Below are positions 1 through 8,214 of a stretch of DNA of 64,000 nucleotides, in pieces; positions within the stretch are counted from its first letter, which is position 1; the number at the start of each line of letters is the position of its first letter. Source of the DNA: Actinomadura xylanilytica (lineage in GTDB: Bacteria; Actinomycetota; Actinomycetes; Streptosporangiales; Streptosporangiaceae). Position numbers and translations under genes: made by a program. Location: NCBI RefSeq assembly GCF_030283145.1, contig NZ_JASNWE010000001.1:2030276-2094275 (forward strand), in the 5' to 3' direction. The notes below the pieces were generated by a model, which was not told the origin of the DNA, did not search any database, and saw only the letters and a list, made by a program, of their open reading frames with translations.

Positions 1-1
1 G

Positions 2-118
2 ACCGGCGGGGCGGGGGTGCCCGCGCAGGACGGCGGAACCGTCGAGGTCGGTGAAGGGGAAGCCGGCGTGACCGGCGGCGCTCAGGAGGACAAGGTCCCG
101 GAGATCGCCGCCGGCTGA
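2..118 (+). CDS. C-terminal end of an unidentified protein (partial)
   Basis: An open frame enters from the left edge and ends at TGA 116-118. It leaves 38 residues of a Gly/Glu/Ala-rich tail ending in VPEIAAG. There is no motif to name a family. That it is coding rests only on the open frame and on the strong hairpin directly after the stop. The low-complexity tail looks like a disordered C-terminus. Confidence 0.4.
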   Translation, partial: TGGAGVPAQDGGTVEVGEGEAGVTGGAQEDKVPEIAAG

Positions 119-120
119 CC

Positions 121-154
121 GGTGCCGTCGCCGGACGCTCCCGGCGACGGCACC
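121..154. terminator. Bidirectional hairpin terminator
   Basis: A perfect 14-bp inverted repeat (GGTGCCGTCGCCGG, 6-nt loop, CCGGCGACGGCACC) starts two bases after the upstream stop codon. It lies between two convergent genes. No T-tract follows, which is common for actinobacterial hairpin terminators. Confidence 0.75.
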
Positions 155-164
155 GCGACCGGTA

Positions 165-515
165 CTACCAGGCGTGCAGCCGGCGAAGCCGGAACACCAG
201 TTCCAGGTCGTCGGCCCGCTGGGCGTGCGGCGCGTCGACGTGCACGGTCCACGGGGCCGAGTACGCCTTGACGTTGTTGCTCTCGCAGCCGGGGCAGGGG
301 TGATCGCTCCAGGGGTTCATGCACCGGTGGCCGTCATGCTCGTACACGATGCCCTCTTCGTGATGCCCCCCGCCGATGTGCTGGACCTCGAACTCCTCGT
401 TCCAGGTCGTGAAGCAGCACAGGCACTCGTAAACCCAGCTCTCGTGGCTCGACCATGCATCGCGCACGGCTACCACCTCCTCGGTGACCGCCACTCTTCG
501 CGCTCGGAGCTCCAT
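165..515 (-). CDS. Small Cys-rich protein, probable zinc ribbon, unknown function
   Basis: The protein has 116 aa. It carries a CLCC cluster near residue 32 and a CPGC knuckle near residue 74, with several His residues between them (HIGGGHH, HDGHRC). This layout suggests a small zinc-ribbon fold. There is no signal peptide or membrane segment. It stands alone, convergent with the gene to its left and about 60 bp downstream of rsmI on the same strand. I do not recognise the family. Confidence 0.6.
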   Translation of the reverse strand: MELRARRVAVTEEVVAVRDAWSSHESWVYECLCCFTTWNEEFEVQHIGGGHHEEGIVYEHDGHRCMNPWSDHPCPGCESNNVKAYSAPWTVHVDAPHAQRADDLELVFRLRRLHAW

Positions 516-577
516 AGTCGCCCCATACGCGCTACTACGGGGGGTTGTTCCCGTAAAGATTGAGTTGGGTGAGGTGA

Positions 578-1510
578 CTATCTCCGCGCGGTGACGACGG
601 CGTCGTACACGACCCGTTTCGGCAGCCCGTTCGCCTTGGCGACCTCGCCGATGGCCTGCTTGCGGGGCGTCCCGGCGTCCTCCCTCGCGGCGACGGCGGC
701 GACCAGGTCGGCAGGTTCGGACAGGCCCTCCGGCTCGGGGGCGCCGCCGACCACGAGCGTGATCTCCCCGCGCACGCCGTCCGCGGCCCAGCCGGCCAGC
801 TCACCGAGGGGGCCGCGGACGACCTCCTCGTAGGTCTTAGTCAGCTCGCGGCAGACCGCGGCGGGCCGGGCCGCGCCGAACGCCTCGGCCATCGCGCCGA
901 GGGTGGCGGCCAGCCGGTGCGGCGCCTCGAAGAACACCATCGTGCGCGGCTCGGCGGCCAGCGCGTCCAGCCGCCGGGACCGCTCGCCGGGCTTGCGCGG
1001 CGGGAACCCCTCGAAGCAGAACCGGTCGGTCGGCAGCCCCGAGACCACCAGCGCCGTCGTCACCGCGGACGGGCCGGGCAGCACGGTGACCGGCACGCCC
1101 TCGGCGACGGCCGCGCGGACCAGCCGGTAGCCCGGGTCCGACACCCCGGGGAGCCCGGCGTCGGTGATCACCAGCACGTCCCGTCCGGCCAGCAGGTCGG
1201 CGAGCAGCTCGGCGGCGCGGGCCCGCTCGTTCTGGTCGAAGTAGGACACCACCCGGCCGCGCACCTGCACGCCCAGGTCGGCGGCCAGCCGGCGGAGCCG
1301 CCGGGTGTCCTCCGCCGCGACGATCGGCGCGGCGGCCAGCGCCGCGCGCAGCCGCGCCGAGGCGTCCTCGGGCCGGCCGATCGGCGCCGCGCCGAGCAGC
1401 AGCGTCCCGGGGGCCTCGCCGGACGGGGCCTCGCGGGCCGCTCCGTGGTGAGTCGCTCCGTGGTGGGCCGGTCCGTGGTCGGTTCTGTCGTCCGCTCCGT
1501 CGGTCGTCAC
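578..1510 (-). CDS. rsmI: 16S rRNA (cytidine1402-2'-O)-methyltransferase RsmI
   Basis: Family function: uses S-adenosylmethionine to 2'-O-methylate C1402 in the 16S rRNA decoding centre. The tetrapyrrole-methylase (SAM-dependent) fold is plain: TLLLGAAPIG at the start of the fold, the VAAEDTRR motif, GLPGVSDPGYRLV, and FFEAPHRL in the middle. The GTG start at 1510 gives 310 aa with a His/Gly-rich N-terminal extension of about 34 residues (HHGATHHGAA), longer than usual, so the real start could be further in. It is divergent from the mannosyltransferase gene, the same pairing known in Mycobacterium. Confidence 0.93.
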   Translation of the reverse strand: MTTDGADDRTDHGPAHHGATHHGAAREAPSGEAPGTLLLGAAPIGRPEDASARLRAALAAAPIVAAEDTRRLRRLAADLGVQVRGRVVSYFDQNERARAAELLADLLAGRDVLVITDAGLPGVSDPGYRLVRAAVAEGVPVTVLPGPSAVTTALVVSGLPTDRFCFEGFPPRKPGERSRRLDALAAEPRTMVFFEAPHRLAATLGAMAEAFGAARPAAVCRELTKTYEEVVRGPLGELAGWAADGVRGEITLVVGGAPEPEGLSEPADLVAAVAAREDAGTPRKQAIGEVAKANGLPKRVVYDAVVTARR

Positions 1511-1590
1511 CCGGCCATTCTCCCGCCACGGCGCGGTGGCGGGACCGCGGGACGCCCGAGCCGTACCGGAACCGACCGTACGATGACGTA

Positions 1591-3378
1591 ATGGCGATGA
1601 CGGATAACGCCCCGGCGACGGTCCCGGCGGAACGCATGGAGCGCACCCCGCTGCGCGTGTGGCTCGCCCCGCCGATCCCGGGCGGTGCCGCGTGGGGCTG
1701 GCTCGGGCCGCTGCTGGTGACCGTGTTCGCCGGGTTCCTGCGGTTCTACCGGCTGGGCGACCCGAAGGCGGTGGTCTTCGACGAGACCTACTACGCCAAG
1801 GACGCGCTGGCGCTGCTGAAGTTCGGCTGGGAGCACAACACCGTCAAGGACGCCGACAAGCTGCTCATCGCCGATCCGGACGCGCGGATCTGGGCGGACG
1901 GGGCCTCGTTCATCGCGCATCCCCCGATGGGCAAATGGATGATCGCCATCGGCGAGTGGATGTTCGGCGCGACACCGTTCGGGTGGCGGTTCGTGCCGGC
2001 GCTGGTCGGCACCCTGTCGGTGCTGATCCTGGCCCGGGTGGCACGCCGGATGACCGGTTCGACACTGCTGGGCTGCGCCGCGGGCCTGCTGCTCGCGCTG
2101 GACGGGCTCCAGTTCGTCACCAGCCGCGCCGCGCTGCTCGACATCTTCGTGATGTTCTGGATCCTGGCGGGGTTCGCCTGCCTGGTGAACGACCGGGACC
2201 GCTCCAGGCGGCAGCTCGCCGACAAGATCGAGAACGGCGCCCGCAGGTACGGTCTGTACGGTCCGTACGTCCTGCACGGCTGGCGGATCGCGGCGGGCGT
2301 CTGCCTCGGCCTCGCCTGCGCGACCAAGTGGACCGGCGTCTTCTACATCGCCGCGTTCGGCCTCATGGTGGTGTGCTGGGACTTCGGCGCCCGCCGGGCC
2401 GCCGGGGTCCGCAACCCGCTCGCCGGGGCGCTGACACTGGACGCCGTGCCCGCCTTCTTCCAGCTCGTCGTGGTCGCCGCGATCGCCTACCTGGCGTCCT
2501 GGTGGGGCTGGATCTTCCGGCCGGGCGGCTGGGGGCGCGGCGAGGTCTCGTCCAACCCGCTGTGGCGGCCGTTCGAGGCGATGCCGAAGCTGTGGCACTA
2601 CCACTCCGAGATCCTCAACTTCCACACCGGGCTCGACTCCAAGCACCCCTACCAGTCGTGGCCCTGGGACTGGCCGATCCTGCGCCGGCCGGTGGCGTTC
2701 TTCTACAACGAGCCCAAGGGCGCCTGCGACGCCGCGCGATGCTCCCGCGAGATCCTCGGCATCGGCACGCCCGCGCTGTGGTGGGGGGCGCTGATCGCGC
2801 TCGTCGCGCTCGTGTTCATCTGGGCGATGGTCCGCGACTGGCGGGCCGGCGCGATCCTGCTGGGCTTCCTGGCCGGATGGCTGACCTGGTTCCCGTCCGC
2901 GTTCGCCGACCGCACCATGTTCCTCTTCTACGCCACCCCGATGATCCCGTTCATGGTGCTGGCGATCGTGCTCGTGTTCGGCTACCTGATCGGCCCCGCC
3001 CCCAACACCGCGGGCGCCCATGCCCCGTCCGCCGCGGGCGCGCACGCGGCCGGCGTGCCCGCGGCGGACCATGGGGCGGTGGGGTACGGCCCGGTGGGTT
3101 ATGGAGCGGGCGACGGCGCGTTGATGGGGCTGTCGCCCGAGGACGACGACCCGGCCTCCGAGGCTCTGGTGGGGGCCACGGCCTGGCAGCCGCCGGCACC
3201 GGGCCCGCCGCCGCCCGCACTGCCCGCGGGCATGCGGCGGGTCGTCGGCGCGGCGGCGGTCGGCGCGTTCATGCTCCTGGTGCTGGCCAACTTCGCCTAC
3301 TTCTACCCGATCCTGTCCGCCCAGGTGCTGCCGTACGACTCCTGGCACGCCCGGATCTGGCTCAGGACCTGGGTCTGA
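1591..3378 (+). CDS. pmt: PMT-family dolichyl-phosphate-mannose--protein mannosyltransferase
   Basis: Integral membrane GT-39 glycosyltransferase of 595 aa. In this family it transfers mannose from polyprenyl-phosphate-mannose to Ser/Thr of proteins being exported. The acidic FDETYYAKDA motif (D64-E65) follows the first membrane segment, with about ten further hydrophobic segments and the family-typical WPWDWP and HPPMGKW blocks. A low-complexity insertion near residues 470-540 (repeated HAPSAAGAHAAG, then PPAPGPPPPALP) precedes the last membrane helix. ATG 1591 or 1597 may start translation; neither has a strong ribosome-binding site. Confidence 0.93.
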   Translation: MAMTDNAPATVPAERMERTPLRVWLAPPIPGGAAWGWLGPLLVTVFAGFLRFYRLGDPKAVVFDETYYAKDALALLKFGWEHNTVKDADKLLIADPDARIWADGASFIAHPPMGKWMIAIGEWMFGATPFGWRFVPALVGTLSVLILARVARRMTGSTLLGCAAGLLLALDGLQFVTSRAALLDIFVMFWILAGFACLVNDRDRSRRQLADKIENGARRYGLYGPYVLHGWRIAAGVCLGLACATKWTGVFYIAAFGLMVVCWDFGARRAAGVRNPLAGALTLDAVPAFFQLVVVAAIAYLASWWGWIFRPGGWGRGEVSSNPLWRPFEAMPKLWHYHSEILNFHTGLDSKHPYQSWPWDWPILRRPVAFFYNEPKGACDAARCSREILGIGTPALWWGALIALVALVFIWAMVRDWRAGAILLGFLAGWLTWFPSAFADRTMFLFYATPMIPFMVLAIVLVFGYLIGPAPNTAGAHAPSAAGAHAAGVPAADHGAVGYGPVGYGAGDGALMGLSPEDDDPASEALVGATAWQPPAPGPPPPALPAGMRRVVGAAAVGAFMLLVLANFAYFYPILSAQVLPYDSWHARIWLRTWV

Positions 3379-3399
3379 CCCGCACCGCCCGGCCGGGGG

Positions 3400-4026
3400 C
3401 TACTTCTTCAGCATCGACCGCATCGTGGCGATCTCGGTCCGCTGCGTCGTGACGATGGCCTGCGCCAGCGTCTTGGCGGGGCCGTTGGCGCCCTTCGAGA
3501 GCTCGTCCCCGGCCATGGTGACCGCGCCCTCGTGATGCTCGATCATCATGGTGAGGAACCGCTCGTCCAGCGCGGCGCCCTTGAGCCCGGAGAACTTCTT
3601 CATCTGGGCGTCCGACATCATCCCCGGCATCCCGGCGCCGTGGTCCATGCCGGGCATCTGCCCGCCGGCCGCGGGCCGCTCGCCCGCGCCCCACTGCTTC
3701 AGCCAGCCGGTCATGGTCTGGATCTCGGGGGCCTGCGCCCGCTCGATCCGCGCGGCCAGCCGCTTGACCTCGGCGTCGCCGGAGCCGGCGGCGACCACCT
3801 TGGACATCTGCACCGCCTGCCGGTGGTGCGGGATCATCATCTGGGCGAACATGACGTCCTGGTCGTTGTGGTCGCCCTTGGCGGCGGTGCCGGCGGACAT
3901 GCCGCCCATGTCGTGGCCGGGCATGTCGTGGCCCGCAGGCTTGCCGCCCGCCTCGCCGTCGCCGCCACCGCACGCGGCGGCACCGATCAGGACCGTTGCG
4001 GCGAGCACCAGAAATCGCTTCTTCAC
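3400..4026 (-). CDS. DUF305 lipoprotein, probable copper-associated
   Basis: The GTG at 4026 is chosen because GGAGGAG lies 6-7 bases upstream and the product then opens with a classical lipoprotein signal (KKRFLVLAATVLIGAAAC). Upstream frame extension to 4104 is not needed. The mature part is Met/His-rich (GHDMPGHDMGGM) and has the two DUF305 hallmarks MMIPHHRQAV and MMIEHHEGAV in a ferritin-like helical arrangement. Members often occur with copper-handling genes, but metal binding here is inferred. It is convergent with pmt, with only 21 bp between stops. Confidence 0.88.
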   Translation of the reverse strand: MKKRFLVLAATVLIGAAACGGGDGEAGGKPAGHDMPGHDMGGMSAGTAAKGDHNDQDVMFAQMMIPHHRQAVQMSKVVAAGSGDAEVKRLAARIERAQAPEIQTMTGWLKQWGAGERPAAGGQMPGMDHGAGMPGMMSDAQMKKFSGLKGAALDERFLTMMIEHHEGAVTMAGDELSKGANGPAKTLAQAIVTTQRTEIATMRSMLKK

Positions 4027-4111
4027 GTCGTCTCTCCTCCTGCTGTGACCTTCGGGCATGCGGACGGGACCGGCGCGCGTCAAACGGACGGCGCACCGGC
4101 TCACCGGCCTG

Positions 4112-4597
4112 TCACAGCCGCAGCACGGAGAGCTGGTAGACGCTGGGCGGTCTGGCCCGGGGCGGGCGCCCGCGTCGCCACCGCAGCACGGACGCGGCGC
4201 CGGGACGGGCGGGGATGAGGTCGAGGTCGAGGGCGCGTCCCGCCAGGGCCGCCAGGACGAGGGCGGCGGCGGTCAGCAGCGCGAAGCAGATGGCCCCGGC
4301 GATGCAGCCGTTCATGTCCATGCCGAGGCCCATGGGGGCGGCGCCCGCGATGTCCGCGTGGGCGCCCGGGACCGCGCCCAGGACCGCCGCCGGATTCGCG
4401 TCCGGGGCCGCGTCCATGCTCATGGCGGGTGAGCCCTGGTGGGCGGTGTGCGCCATCGGCTGGACGAGGACGGGCTCGGACACGTGGAGCGGCGAGGGGG
4501 TGGCGGTGACGCCGTGCATCATGAACAGGCCCGCGAGGAGGAGGCCGAGGCCGAGCAGCATCGGCCACGCGCCGCGTGATACCCCCCGCCCGTTCAT
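4112..4597 (-). CDS. DUF6153-like small membrane protein
   Basis: The protein has 161 aa. An N-terminal hydrophobic helix (MLLGLGLLLAGLFMMHGV) is followed by a Met/His/Pro-rich outer segment and a second helix after GLGMDMNGCIAGAICFALLTAAALVLAAL, ending in an Arg/Pro-rich tail. The MHG motif and mid-protein Cys match what I recall of DUF6153, which is uncharacterised. Its start overlaps the stop of the MFS gene (ATGA, 4594-4597), so the two are translationally coupled. The DUF305 gene follows in the same orientation. Confidence 0.75.
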   Translation of the reverse strand: MNGRGVSRGAWPMLLGLGLLLAGLFMMHGVTATPSPLHVSEPVLVQPMAHTAHQGSPAMSMDAAPDANPAAVLGAVPGAHADIAGAAPMGLGMDMNGCIAGAICFALLTAAALVLAALAGRALDLDLIPARPGAASVLRWRRGRPPRARPPSVYQLSVLRL

Positions 4598-5841
4598 CCT
4601 CCCAACTCTAGCGCCCGATCTCCCGGGAGTGGGCCGTCCTGGGCGCCGGTTCCGTCCGACGGGCGGGACTCGCCGGACGGGCGGAGGGCGCGCATGCCGA
4701 GGAGGCAGACGGCCAGGGCCAGGACGCCGCCGGCCGCGGCCCCGGTGAACGCGCCCGGCACCCCGGCCAGGCTCTGGCCGAGGCCGGAGACGGCCGAGCC
4801 GAGCGAGCTGCCCGCGCCGACCGCCGCGACCACCCAGGCGAACGCCTCGGTCACGGTGCCCTGCGGGGCGAGCCGGTCGACCAGCGAGAAGCAGCAGGCC
4901 AGCACGGGCGCGAGCATGATGCCGCTGAGGAAGGCCAGCACCAGCATGACGGTCAGGCCGGGCGCCCAGATGAGCGGCAGGTAGCCGGCCGCGAGGGCGG
5001 CGAGGAGCCAGGGCAGGCGGTGGTGCGGCCCGCCGGGCCAGGAGCGGGCGCCGTAGACCAGGCCGCCGAGCAGCGCCCCGGCCGACATCGAGGCCAGCAG
5101 CAGCCCGGACGCCAGGTCGTCGTCCAGGCGTTCGGCGTAGGCGACCACGGCCACCGCGTACACGCCGAGGGCGATCCCGGTGCCCGCGAGCGCGACGAGC
5201 AGCACCCGCAGGCCGGACGAGCGCAGCGGGCCCGCCCAGCCGGCGGTCCGGGGCGCGCCGCGCCAGGTGCGGGACGGCCGGGAGAGGGCGACGACGAGCG
5301 TCCCGGCGATGCCGAGCGCGCCGGTGAGCAGGAGCGCGGCCTCGGTGGACAGCGCCGCGGCGGCGACGACGAGCAGCGGCCCGACGGTGAAGAGGATCTC
5401 CTGGGCCGCCGCGTCCAGCGCGTAGGCGGCCTGGACCTGGGACGGGCCGGACAGCACCATCGGCCACAGCGCCCGCAGGCCCGCCTCCAGGGGCGGGGTG
5501 GCGAACCCGGCGAGGACGACCGCGCCGATCGCGACCGGCAGCGGGCTCGCGCCGGCCCAGGCGAGCAGCGCGAATCCGGCGGCGGACGCGCAGGCGGCCG
5601 GGAGCAGCACGCGGGACTGGCCGAGCCGGTCCATCGCGCGGCCGAGGACGGGCTGGCCCGCCGCCATGGACAGGCCGAAGACCGCCGCGAGCGTCCCCGC
5701 GAGCGGGTAGCCGCCGCCTCCGGCCCGGACGTGCAGGACGACCGCGAGCATCCCCATCCCGTTGGGAAGCCGGCCGAGCAGGGTTCCGGCGAGGAGCCGT
5801 CCGGCGTAACGCGCGCGCAGGAAGTCGGCATAGGCGCGCAT
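4594..5841 (-). CDS. MFS transporter, probable drug/metabolite exporter
   Basis: 415 aa with about twelve hydrophobic segments and a GRAMDRLGQ loop matching the MFS motif-A position after TM2. ATG 5841 is preferred because GGGAG sits 8 bases upstream; in-frame ATGs at 5874 and 5895 fall inside the operator boxes and are less likely. It is divergent from a LacI regulator with twin boxes between them, so it is probably repressed by that protein. The substrate is unknown. Confidence 0.85.
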   Translation of the reverse strand: MRAYADFLRARYAGRLLAGTLLGRLPNGMGMLAVVLHVRAGGGGYPLAGTLAAVFGLSMAAGQPVLGRAMDRLGQSRVLLPAACASAAGFALLAWAGASPLPVAIGAVVLAGFATPPLEAGLRALWPMVLSGPSQVQAAYALDAAAQEILFTVGPLLVVAAAALSTEAALLLTGALGIAGTLVVALSRPSRTWRGAPRTAGWAGPLRSSGLRVLLVALAGTGIALGVYAVAVVAYAERLDDDLASGLLLASMSAGALLGGLVYGARSWPGGPHHRLPWLLAALAAGYLPLIWAPGLTVMLVLAFLSGIMLAPVLACCFSLVDRLAPQGTVTEAFAWVVAAVGAGSSLGSAVSGLGQSLAGVPGAFTGAAAGGVLALAVCLLGMRALRPSGESRPSDGTGAQDGPLPGDRALELGG

Positions 5842-5868
5842 TTCAGGCTCCCTGAGACGTCGAAGGCC

Positions 5869-5904
5869 AGTCATACGTACCACTGGATGAGTCATACGTA
5901 CCAC
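5869..5904. promoter_or_regulatory. Twin operator boxes for the adjacent LacI regulator
   Basis: The 15-base box AGTCATACGTACCAC occurs twice without mismatch (5869-5883 and 5890-5904), 21 bp apart, i.e. two helical turns on the same DNA face. The box core TACGTA is palindromic. It lies between the divergent MFS and lacI-type genes, just upstream of the preferred MFS start. Assignment to the LacI protein is inferred from position. Confidence 0.7.
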
Positions 5905-5961
5905 CTCACCCCCCGGCGGCTCTACCCTGTTTCCGACCCGAAGGCTCGCAGGGAGGCACCC

Positions 5962-6960
5962 GTGCCGGCGACCAGCCGTCCGACCAGCAGGGACGTGGCA
6001 CAGGCGGCCGGGGTTTCGCAGTCGACCGTTTCGCTCGTCATGGGCGGCAAGTGGACCGGCCGGGTGTCCCCGGCCACCGCGCGCAGCGTGCGGCGGGCCG
6101 CCGCGGAGCTCGGCTACCGGCCCAACCTCGCCGCCCGCAACCTGCGCCTCGGCACCACCCGCACGGTGCTGCTGATGGTCCCGACGCTGACCGCGCCGTT
6201 CTTCGGCCCGGTCTACACGGGCGCCGCGCGGGTCGCGGTCCAGCACGGGTTCGGCGTCGTGGTGTACCCGTGGCCCGACGACGCGCGTCCGGCCGACAGC
6301 CCGTTCGCGGTGCCGCACGAGGCGATCGACGGGATCCTCGCCTCGTCGATGGCCGTCGCCGCGCTCGACCGGTTCCACGGCACGCCCGCGGTGATGCTCG
6401 ACAGCGATCCGGAGGGCGCCGCGCCGACCGTCGACTTCGACGTCGCCGGCGGGATGCGGGCGGTCGCCGCGCACCTCGCCGGGCTCGGGCACCGCCGGAT
6501 CGGCCATGTCGCCGCCGCGGTCGACCAGTGGACGTTCCGGGCCCGGGGCGACGCGCTCGCCGCCGCCGTCGCCGCGCTGCCCGGCGGCGTCCTCACCCGG
6601 GCGACCGCGGCGATCGAGGTCGGCTCCGCCAAGGCCGCCGCCGGGCGCCTGCTCGACCGTCCGGCCGCGCCGACCGCGCTGGTCTGCGACGACGACCTGA
6701 TCGCCGCCGGGGCCTACAAGGCGGCGCTGGCGCGCGGGCTGACGGTGCCGTCCGACCTGTCGGTCACCGGGTTCGACGACGTGCTGCTGGCGACCGCGCT
6801 CGAACCGGAGCTGAGCACGGTCCGGCTCCCGGCCGAGGAGCTCGGCGTCCAGGGGATGACCGCCCTCATCGAGCTGCTCGGCGGCGGACGTCCGGCCGCC
6901 CGCTCGCTCCCCGCCCGCCTGGTCGTGCGCGGCTCGACCGCGCCGCCCCCCGCCGCGTAG
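5962..6960 (+). CDS. LacI-family transcriptional regulator
   Basis: 332 aa. The GTG start has GGGAGG five bases upstream. The N-terminal LacI helix-turn-helix is clear (SRDVAQAAGVSQSTVSLVMGG, residues about 10-30), followed by the hinge (YRPNLAARNLRLG) and a periplasmic-binding-like sensor domain to the end (TVDFDVAGGM, LGHRRIGHV, ALVCDDDLIAAGAYKA, VTGFDDVLLA). It probably controls the divergent MFS gene through the twin boxes. The inducer is not predictable. Confidence 0.93.
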   Translation: MPATSRPTSRDVAQAAGVSQSTVSLVMGGKWTGRVSPATARSVRRAAAELGYRPNLAARNLRLGTTRTVLLMVPTLTAPFFGPVYTGAARVAVQHGFGVVVYPWPDDARPADSPFAVPHEAIDGILASSMAVAALDRFHGTPAVMLDSDPEGAAPTVDFDVAGGMRAVAAHLAGLGHRRIGHVAAAVDQWTFRARGDALAAAVAALPGGVLTRATAAIEVGSAKAAAGRLLDRPAAPTALVCDDDLIAAGAYKAALARGLTVPSDLSVTGFDDVLLATALEPELSTVRLPAEELGVQGMTALIELLGGGRPAARSLPARLVVRGSTAPPPAA

Positions 6961-7064
6961 GCCGCGCCGCCCCCACCGCGTAGGCCGCGCCGCATCCGGC
7001 CGGGCGGGCCGCGTCGCGTGGGCCGCGCCGGGCAGGTCCGCGCCGAGCGGGTATAAGAGGCCCC

Positions 7065-8108
7065 ATGGCACACGCCCCCACCGAGACCGACCCCGATTCC
7101 CACCCCGACAACCGCATCGGCACCCGGCCGCCACGGACCCGGGCCTGGCGGGACGGCCGGGTGGAGGCCGAGGGGTTCGACGTCGCGGACGTGAGCGACC
7201 ACCTCCAGCGCGAGCGGGTCACCGTGTGGCTGGACCTGTGCGGGCCCGGCCAGCACGATCTGCGGGTGATCGGCGACGAGCTGGGGCTCGACCCGGTCGC
7301 GGTGGAGGACGCGGTGTCCTCGCACGAGCGGGCCAAGCTCGACCGCTACAGCGGCTACCTCTTCCTCAACGTCTACGTCCCGGTGGTGATCAACGGCGCG
7401 CTGACGATGCACGAGGTCTCGGCGTTCGTCACCGAGCGCGCGCTGGTCACCGTCCGGCAGGACGCGGGCTTCGACGTCGACGCGCTGCTGGAGCGCTGGG
7501 ACGACATCCCGGCGATCGCGCGCGCCGACGGCACCGGGCCGCTGACGCCGCTGCTGCTGTACGGGCTGCTCGACCTGGTCGTCGACCGGCAGCTCGACGC
7601 GGTGCAGGGGCTCGACGACGAGGCCGACGAACTGGAGGAGCTGGTCTTCGACGACCGGTTCCCGGTCCGCGAGATCCAGCGGCGCAGCTTCCGGCTGCGC
7701 AAGAACCTGGTCATGCTGCGGCGGGTGGGACTGCCGATGCGGGAGATCCTCAACACGCTGCTCCGCCGCGACCTGGAGTTCGTCTCCAAGGAGCTGACGC
7801 CCTACTTCCAGGACGTGTACGACCACGCGCTGCACGTCGGCGAGTGGACCGAGGGCCTGCGCGATCTGGTCGGCAACCTGCTCGACACGCGGATCGCCCT
7901 CCAGGGCAACCGGCTGAACGAGGTGATGAAGAAGGTCACGAGCTGGGCCGCCATCATCGCGGTGCCGACCGCCGTCACGGGGTTCTACGGGCAGAACGTC
8001 CCGTATCCGGGGTTCAGCCAGGGCTGGGGCTTCTACCTCAGCACGGTCATCATGATCCTTTGCAGCATCGGACTGTACCTCGTCTTCAAAATCCGCGACT
8101 GGCTTTGA
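7065..8108 (+). CDS. CorA-like magnesium/divalent cation transporter
   Basis: 347 aa: a large cytoplasmic domain followed by two C-terminal membrane helices (AAIIAVPTAVTGFYGQN and the LSTVIMILCSIGLYLVF region) with a short basic tail. The selectivity-loop signature, usually GMN, reads GQN here (G309-Q310-N311), as in some CorA-like relatives, so the ion is less certain. AGAGG lies shortly before ATG 7065. The 100-bp gap upstream carries degenerate GCC/CGCGTAGGCC repeats and a TATAAG possible -10 element. Confidence 0.88.
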   Translation: MAHAPTETDPDSHPDNRIGTRPPRTRAWRDGRVEAEGFDVADVSDHLQRERVTVWLDLCGPGQHDLRVIGDELGLDPVAVEDAVSSHERAKLDRYSGYLFLNVYVPVVINGALTMHEVSAFVTERALVTVRQDAGFDVDALLERWDDIPAIARADGTGPLTPLLLYGLLDLVVDRQLDAVQGLDDEADELEELVFDDRFPVREIQRRSFRLRKNLVMLRRVGLPMREILNTLLRRDLEFVSKELTPYFQDVYDHALHVGEWTEGLRDLVGNLLDTRIALQGNRLNEVMKKVTSWAAIIAVPTAVTGFYGQNVPYPGFSQGWGFYLSTVIMILCSIGLYLVFKIRDWL

Positions 8109-8138
8109 TCGGGGGCGGCGGACTCGTACCCAGCGTCG

Positions 8139-8180
8139 ATATTGATTTGGATATGAAAAGGCATCCAATATCAATATTGG
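8139..8180. promoter_or_regulatory. AT-rich inverted repeat upstream of the class A beta-lactamase
   Basis: An island of AT-rich sequence contains an imperfect inverted repeat (ATATTGATTTGGAT at 8139-8152 and ATCCAATATCAATAT at 8163-8177). The right part is itself a small palindrome, CCAATAT-CA-ATATTGG (8165-8180). It lies 35-75 bp before the beta-lactamase start. A LysR operator with the promoter is the simplest reading; a corA terminator is possible. Confidence 0.55.
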
Positions 8181-8214
8181 ACATCACTCGCGCGGCTCTG
8201 CTCTGCTGTTCCGC

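Noticed and set aside
4594..7134. Extended 846-codon minus-strand frame including the MFS gene
   Set aside because: Sequence before the MFS start at 5841 overlaps the LacI gene antisense and is low-complexity; only the downstream part is real.
8163..8180. The CCAATAT-CA-ATATTGG palindrome as a corA rho-independent terminator
   Set aside because: It is AT-rich with no T-run and lies directly before blaL, so a promoter/operator role is more likely than termination.
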